A stretch of 6,777 nt of DNA, taken from NCBI GenBank assembly GCA_946534775.1, contig CAMNCZ010000055.1, positions 1 to 6,777 of the forward strand, given 5' to 3'. The position numbers were made by a program, and so were the translations under genes. Numbering within the stretch: position 1 is the first letter of the stretch; the number at the start of each line of letters is the position of its first letter. Source of the DNA: an uncultured Eubacteriaceae bacterium. GTDB taxonomy: Bacteria > Bacillota > Clostridia > Lachnospirales > CAG-274. Shown here in pieces: positions 1 to 5,921 of this stretch. Below the pieces are notes generated by a model. The model worked only from the letters and a program-made list of their open reading frames with translations. It made no database searches and had not been told where the DNA came from.

Positions 1-41
1 CAAAAAGACCGGAAAAACAAAATGAAAAAAAAATAAAATAA
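1..41 (+). other. A-rich leader, possible 3' end of an upstream gene
   Basis: All three plus-strand frames are open at the window edge and lysine-rich. They stop at 23-25 (TGA), 34-36 (TAA) and 39-41 (TAA), so any could be the charged C-terminal tail of an upstream gene. The TGA at 23-25 overlaps an ATG at 22 in the ATGA arrangement typical of coupled genes, but that ATG meets a stop after four codons (M-K-K-K-stop). A weak GGAAAA lies at 11-16. In many clostridia a zapA cell-division gene precedes the U32 gene; that identity here is only a guess from genomic habit, since too little is visible. Confidence 0.3.
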
Positions 42-192
42 AACAGAACTTCTTGCGCCCGCAAGCAGTCGTGAAAGCGTCATAGCCGCAATAAACGGCG
101 GCTGTGATGCCATCTATATAGGCGGGCGCACATTCAATGCCCGCGCTTATGCCGACAGCCCCGACGACGACGGCCTTAACGACATTATAGAT
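37..192 (+). other. In-frame N-terminal coding part of the U32 gene, without a start codon
   Basis: Translated in the frame of the downstream gene, this stretch gives N-K-T-E-L-L-A-P-A at its start and then C-D-A-I-Y-I-G-G at positions 103-126. That is the conserved first strand and loop of U32 proteins, so this is real coding sequence and not a leader. No ATG, GTG or TTG occurs in frame between the TAA at 34-36 and the ATG at 193. Either the start has been lost by mutation, the base sequence is wrong here, or a non-standard start is used. The gene may therefore be a recent pseudogene despite its otherwise intact body. Confidence 0.7.
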
Positions 193-2346
193 ATGTGTCA
201 CAAACGCGGAGTAAAAGTTTTTATAACGCTTAACACTCTTTACAAAAACAATGAGCTAAAGGAACTTTTATCTACCGCAAAAAAATATTACGAAATGGGT
301 GCAGATGCCTTTATTGTACAGGATATGGGCTTTTTTTTGCTGTCAAAAAAATTTTTCCCCGATATAGAGATACATTGCAGCACACAAATGACCATACACA
401 ATACCGAGGCTGCCGTTTTCTTTGATAAATCGGGCGCAGACCGCGTTGTTTTAAGCCGTGAACTTTCTCTTGAAGAGATAAAGGATGTGACCTCACATAT
501 AAACTGCGATACGGAGTGTTTTGTGCACGGTGCGCTTTGTGTAAGCTATTCGGGCAGATGTCTTATGAGCAGCTTTTTTGGCGGAAGAAGCGGCAACCGC
601 GGCCGCTGCGCCCAGCCCTGCCGTATGGAATATACGCTTTTAAAAAACGGAAATGCCGTAAAAAGCGGTTATCTTCTTTCGCCCAGGGATATTTCGACCG
701 TTGATATCACAAGTAAACTTATTGATGCGGGCATATATTCGTTTAAAATAGAAGGCAGAATGAAAAGCCCCGAATATGTGGCGCAGACAGTTTCTTCCTA
801 CAGAAAAGCCATTGACGGCGAAACGCCCAAAAAAGAAGATATCCTCGAACTTATGCAGGTATTTAACCGCGGCGGAAATTCCACACACGGATATTATGAC
901 TGTTTTGCGGGCAATAATATGTTAAGCCCTTCTCCCAAAAGCAGCGGTGTGCGCGCAGGTACGGTCATTTCGGCCGATAAAAAAGGCTGCGTTATAAAAA
1001 CGGATATTGCACTTCACTGCGGCGACGGCATTGAAATATGGAACAAAAAGCGCAGCAATACAGGCTGCGGCATTTCAAGCGAATTAAAAAAAGGCGATAC
1101 TCTAAGACTTGACGTTTACGGCGAAAAAGGCAGTCCCGTATACCGTTCATTCGATAAAATGCTGAATGACAAGCTGAAAAAAATGAGTGTTCGCCCGACA
1201 AAACGGCAAACTGTACAGGCGGAATTTACGGCACTTTCAAACAAACCGATGCGGCTTGTGTTAAAGCTTGAAAAAGATATCGAAATAACGGGTGATATTC
1301 CTTGTGCCGCGCAGAATAAGCCAATGACAGCCGAGGACATTATATCCCGTCTTGAAAAAACGGGTGATACGCCGTTTATATTTGATTTTGTGAAAACCGA
1401 GATAGACAACGGGCTTTTTATCCCCGTTTCGGCGCTTAACCGCCTTAAAAGAGATGCCGCAGAAGCCGCCGAAAAATATATCGTTGAAAATTCAAAAAGA
1501 AAAGCCGGCAATATCGAACTATCTCTGCCGTCGAACACACTTACAAGACCGCAGAAATTGTCTGTTTTTGTTGAAAACATATCTCAGCTTACGACGGTTT
1601 TGGCACACAGCCCAAGCCGAATTTACACCGAACTTAACGAGGATACGATAGACGGCATTTTATCCTGCATAGATACGGCGCACAAAAACGGCATACAGCT
1701 TTTTGCTGCCCTGCCCCGCATCAGCCGAAACGACTATTCAAAAGCGATAGAAAAACTTGTAAATATCCTTGAAACAACCGATATAGACGGTTATCTTTTA
1801 AGGAATTATCCGCCCTTAAAAACGGATAAACAACTGATGTATGACTATTGTTTCAATACATTCAACAGTGTTGCGGCACAGTATTTCAAAAACGTAACAC
1901 TTTCACCCGAACTAAATTTAAAGGAGCTTAAACAGCTTTCGGGGGACGATACGGAAATAGTTGTATACGGAAATACGGTGCTTATGAGTACGCACCAATG
2001 CCCCGCAGGCAACGCAACGGGCAATAAGAAAGGCCGATTTTGCAGTGAAAAAGGTAATTGCGACAGCTACGCGCTTAAAGACAGAACGGGCGCTGTTATG
2101 CCCGTAATGACACACTGCCGCAGCTGCACCGCCTTTATTTTAAACAGTGCGCCCGTTTTTCTTGCGCACAGGTTCAAGGAAATAGCCGCCGTCGGCGCGG
2201 AATATATGCGGCTTGACTTTACCGTCGAAACGGCGGAACAGACAAAAAACATACTTGAAACTTATATTAAAGCATTTTCGGGCGAGTCAGTCTCACCACC
2301 CGACACCCCGCACACGGGCGGACATTATTTCAGGGGCGTACAATAA
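193..2346 (+). CDS. U32 family protein with DUF3656-like region (RlhA/TrhP-type, probable RNA hydroxylation)
   Basis: From the first in-frame ATG the product is 717 residues; homology starts about 52 codons earlier (from 37), and no good ribosome binding site precedes 193, so this start is only nominal. Residues 108-126 fit the U32 signature (E-x-F-x2-G-A-L-C-x4-G-x-C-x-M-S). C116, C123, C139 and C143 form the cysteine set linked in relatives to an Fe-S cluster. A DUF3656-like segment covers about 336-435, followed by a second barrel-like domain to about 690, with more cysteines at 603, 617, 623, 642 and 645. The family was named as a collagenase-type peptidase, but RlhA acts in 23S rRNA cytidine hydroxylation and TrhP in tRNA uridine hydroxylation; this architecture is nearest RlhA. 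The exact substrate cannot be read from sequence. It ends 18 bp before the SEDS gene and is probably co-transcribed with it. Confidence 0.85.
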   Translation: MCHKRGVKVFITLNTLYKNNELKELLSTAKKYYEMGADAFIVQDMGFFLLSKKFFPDIEIHCSTQMTIHNTEAAVFFDKSGADRVVLSRELSLEEIKDVTSHINCDTECFVHGALCVSYSGRCLMSSFFGGRSGNRGRCAQPCRMEYTLLKNGNAVKSGYLLSPRDISTVDITSKLIDAGIYSFKIEGRMKSPEYVAQTVSSYRKAIDGETPKKEDILELMQVFNRGGNSTHGYYDCFAGNNMLSPSPKSSGVRAGTVISADKKGCVIKTDIALHCGDGIEIWNKKRSNTGCGISSELKKGDTLRLDVYGEKGSPVYRSFDKMLNDKLKKMSVRPTKRQTVQAEFTALSNKPMRLVLKLEKDIEITGDIPCAAQNKPMTAEDIISRLEKTGDTPFIFDFVKTEIDNGLFIPVSALNRLKRDAAEAAEKYIVENSKRKAGNIELSLPSNTLTRPQKLSVFVENISQLTTVLAHSPSRIYTELNEDTIDGILSCIDTAHKNGIQLFAALPRISRNDYSKAIEKLVNILETTDIDGYLLRNYPPLKTDKQLMYDYCFNTFNSVAAQYFKNVTLSPELNLKELKQLSGDDTEIVVYGNTVLMSTHQCPAGNATGNKKGRFCSEKGNCDSYALKDRTGAVMPVMTHCRSCTAFILNSAPVFLAHRFKEIAAVGAEYMRLDFTVETAEQTKNILETYIKAFSGESVSPPDTPHTGGHYFRGVQ

Positions 2347-2352
2347 CCCCAC

Positions 2353-2357
2353 GGAGG
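2353..2357 (+). promoter_or_regulatory. Ribosome binding site of the SEDS gene
   Basis: GGAGG lies 7 bases before the ATG at 2365, within the 18-bp gap after the U32 stop. It is a strong match to the 16S anti-Shine-Dalgarno and fixes this start. No room is left for a separate promoter in the gap. Confidence 0.85.
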
Positions 2358-2364
2358 AAGAAAA

Positions 2365-3801
2365 ATGGCACAACTGGCAATAATTTTGTCCAAATATCTA
2401 TTTATAATTTATATAGTGTTTTTTCTTTGGAACGGTTTTGTTGCGGCAACCAATAAAAGCATAGAAGAAAAATACACTCCCGCACTTTCAAGACAGCATA
2501 TTTTTATGTGTGTTTTTCATATAAACGCGGTATTGATACTGGTATTATCTCAGCCCGATAACATTTATTTTCTGCTTACGCGCGGACTTGTAATACTTTT
2601 GTTTTTGGTATTTGCGCCCAAACTGATAAAAAAAATATACCCTAATTGCAGTATTATTTTATGGAACGGCGTACTTTTTCTCGGCAATATAGGTATCATA
2701 ACGCTTTATACGCTTAATCCCGCACTTGCGCAAAAGCAGTTTATATGGCACGCGGCGGGTTTTGCGGCGGCTCTTATACTGCCTGCGGTCCTGGATAAAC
2801 TGCCAAGGCTTGATAAATTCGGTAAAATATATATAATTACGGCAATAGTACTGCTTATTTCAACACTTATATTCGGTAATGACGAGTTTGGTTCAAGAAA
2901 CTGGATAACTATTGGTTCGCTTACTTTTCAACCGTCGGAGGTGGTAAAACTTTTGTTTATACTTTACTTATCCTCCGTGCTCAGCCAAAATCCGAGTCCT
3001 CGCCAGCTTATGACCCCGACTGTTTTATGCGCCGTTATACTTTTATGTTTTGTGGCGCAGAAAGACCTCGGTTCGGCACTTATATTCTTTATGAGTTTTA
3101 TGGTGGTCGTTTATATCGCCACATCAAAAATATCGTATTTCGCAATAGGTACGGCTGTCGCATCATTAGGCGCTTATATTGCTTATCTGCTGTTTCCGCA
3201 TATAAAAGTGCGTGTTTCCGCCTGGCTTGACCCGTGGTCGGACATTTCGGGCAAAGGATATCAGATAGCTCACTCGCTTTTTGCCATAGCGACCTACGGG
3301 TTAACGGGTGCCGGCCTTACACGCGGCTATTCAACAAGTATACCCGTAGTAGACCGAGACTTTATTTTTTCCGCTGTATGCGAGGAATTCGGCGTTATTT
3401 TCGGTATCGGTGTCGTACTTGTTTTTCTTATGATATTTCTTGAAGGCGCTGTCGGCGCACTCAATGCACATAACCGCTTTTTATGTATGTTCTGCGCAGG
3501 CCTCACTTCCCTGCTTGCCTTTCAGACATTCGTTATACTCGGCGGTGTGACAAAACTTATACCGCTTACGGGCGTAACGCTTCCTTTTGTAAGCTACGGC
3601 GGCACTTCGCTTATGATGTGCTATGTACTTATCGCCATAATACAGTGGATATATCAAAGCTGCGTAAGATACGCACAGACTGCCGAAGAAGCGCCGCAGC
3701 AGCCCAAAAAGCGAAAGCCCCGCAAAAAACAGCAAAACGATGATATCAGCCTTGACGAAGTGTTGTCATACAATAAAAAAAGAAGACAAAAGCAAAAATA
3801 A
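2365..3801 (+). CDS. FtsW/RodA/SpoVE family (SEDS) peptidoglycan glycosyltransferase
   Basis: This 478-residue polytopic membrane protein should polymerise lipid II into glycan strands at the cytoplasmic membrane. Hallmarks in order: G176-S-R-N-W180 followed by Q189-P-S-E192 with K195; Q232-K-D-L-G-S; the large outer loop with D289-P, S-G-K-G-Y-Q (295-300), where D289 aligns with the essential aspartate of RodA; D330-R-D-F-I-F; and L406-P-F-V-S-Y-G-G413. About twelve hydrophobic segments are visible. The G-S-R-x-W motif sits near residue 176, roughly 80 residues later than in a minimal FtsW/RodA, so the N-terminus carries extra membrane helices, as in the RodA of the actinobacterial rodA-pbpA pair. 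The last ~46 residues form a lysine/arginine-rich, presumably cytoplasmic tail. The class B PBP gene follows 63 bp downstream and is its likely partner. Sequence alone does not decide between division, elongation and sporulation roles. Confidence 0.95.
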   Translation: MAQLAIILSKYLFIIYIVFFLWNGFVAATNKSIEEKYTPALSRQHIFMCVFHINAVLILVLSQPDNIYFLLTRGLVILLFLVFAPKLIKKIYPNCSIILWNGVLFLGNIGIITLYTLNPALAQKQFIWHAAGFAAALILPAVLDKLPRLDKFGKIYIITAIVLLISTLIFGNDEFGSRNWITIGSLTFQPSEVVKLLFILYLSSVLSQNPSPRQLMTPTVLCAVILLCFVAQKDLGSALIFFMSFMVVVYIATSKISYFAIGTAVASLGAYIAYLLFPHIKVRVSAWLDPWSDISGKGYQIAHSLFAIATYGLTGAGLTRGYSTSIPVVDRDFIFSAVCEEFGVIFGIGVVLVFLMIFLEGAVGALNAHNRFLCMFCAGLTSLLAFQTFVILGGVTKLIPLTGVTLPFVSYGGTSLMMCYVLIAIIQWIYQSCVRYAQTAEEAPQQPKKRKPRKKQQNDDISLDEVLSYNKKRRQKQK

Positions 3802-3804
3802 TTT

Positions 3805-3824
3805 ATATTTTTCGGCAAAAATAT
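3805..3824 (+). repeat. Short A/T inverted repeat in the SEDS-PBP gap
   Basis: An 8-bp perfect inverted repeat (ATATTTTT / AAAAATAT) flanks a CGGC loop just after the SEDS stop. The stem is entirely A-T and no T-run follows, so it is not a rho-independent terminator. It may be a weak RNA hairpin affecting the relative expression of the two genes, or chance in A/T-rich DNA. The rest of the 63-bp gap holds an imperfect direct repeat, CAAAACAT at 3829-3836 and 3841-3848, and no recognisable promoter. Confidence 0.35.
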
Positions 3825-3849
3825 TAAACAAAACATTAGGCAAAACATA

Positions 3850-3854
3850 AAAGG
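3850..3854 (+). promoter_or_regulatory. Ribosome binding site of the PBP gene
   Basis: AAAGG ends 10 bases before the ATG at 3865. It is weaker than the site before the SEDS gene but at usable spacing, and supports ATG 3865, which is followed directly by the basic and hydrophobic N-terminal anchor. Confidence 0.6.
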
Positions 3855-3864
3855 AAAATTTCAA

Positions 3865-5358
3865 ATGAAAAAATCCGTTAAAACAGTATTTTGGATATAT
3901 ACACTTTTATTTTTTATAATTATAATCAATCTTATAAAAATAAGTGTATTTGACAGAGAAAAAATCATAAACAATCCATATAATCCGCGTATCTCAAACA
4001 GTTCGCAAAACATTATGCGCGGCTCTATACTCGATGCGGACGAAGTGCCCATCGCAGAGACCGTCAGATACGAAAATGCGGCGGACCCACGCGGCTACAG
4101 CTACAAGCGCGTTTATAACTACCCTGCCGCTTTTGCGCACATAACGGGGTATACGGGCAACGGCAAAACGGGCGTTGAAAGCGAATACAACTATATAATG
4201 GAAACCGTTTCAAACGAACTTTATCAAAGCCTTGCGGCGGTCATTGCAAAAAAAGACATCCGCGGCAATGATGTAGTGCTTACAATAGATGCCGATCTGC
4301 AGCAGTATGCGGCGCAGCAGCTTGGCATCAGCAAGGGCGCGATAGTTGCGCTTGAACCCGACAGCGGCAAAATACTTGCTATGGTCTCTTATCCCTATTA
4401 CGACCCCAACGCGGTAGCCGACAACTGGACACAGCTTAACAGTGATGAGGAAAACTCACCCCTGCTTTCACGCGCAGCCCAGGGCCTTTATCCCCCCGGC
4501 TCCACATTTAAAATAATAACGGCGGCTTCGGCGCTTGAAAACGACCCTTCGCTTTTAAACTACCAATATTACTGCGAGGGCGAGGATAATTTCGGCGGAA
4601 AAGTGCTTCACTGCTACAACTCCATCGACCACGGCAGCGAGGATATGAACAGAGCCTTTGCCTACTCCTGCAACACATATTTTGCAAAAATAGGTACGAT
4701 GCTCGGCGCCGACAAGTTAAGAAATACAGCCGATAAATTTTTTGTCGATCCCAATTTCCCGTTGGAATACAGCAAACCGCTGTTTATGCTTAACGAAGAC
4801 TCCCCGATGCACGAACTTGTCGATACATCTATCGGACAGGGAAAGACACTTGTTTCCCCGCTTTTTATGGCAATGGTAACAGGCGCGGTGGCAAACGGCG
4901 GCTCTATGATGCAGCCTTATCTGCTTGACCACAGCATAAACAATTTCGGCTTTAAGGAAAATATCACCATACCATCAAAATTAACGCAGGTTATGTCCTC
5001 GGATGATGCGGCAAAACTTACCGAACTGATGAAACAAGTCGTCAGCTACGGCACAGCGGAAGATGCGGCTTTTTCAATTGACGGCGGCAGTGACGATATC
5101 ATCTCGGACAGTGCGCTTTCCGAAAGCGGGGTTATACCGCAAAACGGCCTGTCGGGCCCGATAACGGTCGCAGGCAAAACGGGTACCGCCGAAAACAGCG
5201 GCGGCGCAGACCATGCCTGGTTTGTGGCTTTTGCACCTGCGGATAACCCCAAAATAGCGGTAGCGGTATTGCTTGAAAATGCAGGTAAAGGCAGTAAAGC
5301 CGTTCCCGCCGCAAGAAACGTTATGAAATATTATCTTAGCTACTGTTATAACAAATAG
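3865..5358 (+). CDS. Class B penicillin-binding protein (peptidoglycan D,D-transpeptidase)
   Basis: The 497-residue product has a short basic start, one membrane anchor (about residues 7-28), and a small N-terminal pedestal marked by N-P-Y-N-P-R and R52-G-S-I-L-D57. The penicillin-binding transpeptidase domain follows. All three active-site boxes are present: S213-T-F-K216 with the acylated serine, S268-C-N270, and K438-T-G-T-A-E443. It cross-links peptide stems on the outer face of the membrane and is a beta-lactam target. Size, architecture and lack of PASTA domains resemble the PbpA type that is paired with RodA-like SEDS proteins, and here the SEDS gene lies just upstream. An acidic, serine/glycine-rich insertion of about 25 residues (roughly 403-432) separates G-T-A (396-398) from the KTG box. 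A promoter for the next gene begins on the base after the stop. Confidence 0.95.
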   Translation: MKKSVKTVFWIYTLLFFIIIINLIKISVFDREKIINNPYNPRISNSSQNIMRGSILDADEVPIAETVRYENAADPRGYSYKRVYNYPAAFAHITGYTGNGKTGVESEYNYIMETVSNELYQSLAAVIAKKDIRGNDVVLTIDADLQQYAAQQLGISKGAIVALEPDSGKILAMVSYPYYDPNAVADNWTQLNSDEENSPLLSRAAQGLYPPGSTFKIITAASALENDPSLLNYQYYCEGEDNFGGKVLHCYNSIDHGSEDMNRAFAYSCNTYFAKIGTMLGADKLRNTADKFFVDPNFPLEYSKPLFMLNEDSPMHELVDTSIGQGKTLVSPLFMAMVTGAVANGGSMMQPYLLDHSINNFGFKENITIPSKLTQVMSSDDAAKLTELMKQVVSYGTAEDAAFSIDGGSDDIISDSALSESGVIPQNGLSGPITVAGKTGTAENSGGADHAWFVAFAPADNPKIAVAVLLENAGKGSKAVPAARNVMKYYLSYCYNK

Positions 5359-5387
5359 TTGACATTTTCCCGAATTTGGGGTATATT
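5359..5387 (+). promoter_or_regulatory. Near-consensus sigma-A/sigma-70 promoter
   Basis: TTGACA at 5359-5364, a 17-bp spacer, and TATATT at 5382-5387 match the housekeeping -35/-10 consensus at 11 of 12 positions. Transcription should begin near 5394, giving a leader of about 40 bases before the ATG at 5434. The -35 box starts directly after the TAG stop of the PBP gene. The spacer holds an imperfect 12-bp palindrome at 5369-5380 (CCC GAATTT GGG; 10 of 12 positions symmetric), which could be an operator or chance. Confidence 0.8.
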
Positions 5388-5423
5388 TGTTAGAGAAAAC
5401 ACTGACTAATTCTTTATTTAAAC

Positions 5424-5428
5424 GAGGA
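5424..5428 (+). promoter_or_regulatory. Ribosome binding site of the small membrane protein gene
   Basis: GAGGA lies 5 bases before the ATG at 5434, a short but workable spacing, and supports that start. Confidence 0.7.
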
Positions 5429-5433
5429 ACATT

Positions 5434-5910
5434 ATGAAAAAACTTTCTGTAATAAGATTAACCGAAATCACGCTTGCATCTGTCACGGTGTTGCTGCTTT
5501 TGATATTTTTTATATTGGTATCAAAAGCCAACAAAATGCAAAAAGCTGCCGAAACTCAGCTTTTGACCGCTATCGACAACGCTGTTTCGGTCTGTACAAG
5601 CTACTCGCAGTATATCGAGATACCCGAAAATCTACAGGCCGATCTTGATATCTATTCCGAACGAATTGCAGGCGCAAAAAGCGTGACACAAAAAGCATAT
5701 ATGACAAACATTATGCTCACCTACACCCAAAACAGGGTAAATATGAACGACCCACAAAGTTTATATGAACTTGCCTCGGAACTTGGCAATTCTTACGACC
5801 TTGACCCTATGGAAGCAAACGCGTACAAAAGTTATTCCGAAAAAATAACGGCCGCCTTTGATGAATTTAAGGCAGCCGACAGTAAATACAAAAGTATTTC
5901 TCAAAAATAA
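5434..5910 (+). CDS. Uncharacterised single-pass membrane-anchored helical protein
   Basis: I do not recognise this 158-residue protein. It begins with a basic stretch (K2, K3, R8), then one hydrophobic segment at about residues 12-31, suggesting an uncleaved signal anchor with the N-terminus inside and the remaining ~125 residues outside. The outer part is rich in Ala, Ser, Glu, Lys and Tyr, looks mainly alpha-helical, and has one cysteine (C54) and no lipobox or catalytic motif. The layout (N-terminal helix plus helical bundle) recalls LemA proteins, but LemA's signature (a Tyr-Asn pair after the anchor, then an Arg-Arg-x-Asp-Leu-Ile-Pro-Asn-Leu stretch) is absent. It has its own strong promoter and ribosome binding site. 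A role near the cell wall is suggested only by its position after the PBP gene. Confidence 0.8.
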   Translation: MKKLSVIRLTEITLASVTVLLLLIFFILVSKANKMQKAAETQLLTAIDNAVSVCTSYSQYIEIPENLQADLDIYSERIAGAKSVTQKAYMTNIMLTYTQNRVNMNDPQSLYELASELGNSYDLDPMEANAYKSYSEKITAAFDEFKAADSKYKSISQK

Positions 5911-5921
5911 TTATTTTATTA

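Noticed and set aside
345..351. A7 heptamer in frame as a programmed -1 frameshift site
   Set aside because: The zero frame continues through a conserved full-length protein, and no extended product or downstream stimulator is evident; A-runs are common here.
1116..1580. 154-codon open frame on the minus strand
   Set aside because: It lies wholly inside the U32 gene, has no ribosome binding site and no recognisable protein character; it is a shadow of the plus-strand codons.
193..2346. Collagenase or secreted peptidase role for the U32 protein
   Set aside because: No signal peptide is visible, the cysteine motif fits Fe-S RNA-modifying relatives, and the peptidase name is historical.
5850..5877. 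Imperfect hairpin (GGC-c-GCCTT / AAGGC-a-GCC) near the end of the small membrane protein gene
   Set aside because: It lies inside coding sequence, has a 10-base loop and no following T-run.
5434..5910. LemA family assignment
   Set aside because: Only the anchor-plus-helices layout is similar; LemA's conserved sequence signature is absent.
5904..5917. 14-bp A/T palindrome spanning the stop of the small membrane protein gene, as a terminator
   Set aside because: The stem has no G-C pair and would not be stable; such palindromes are expected by chance in this A/T-rich junction.
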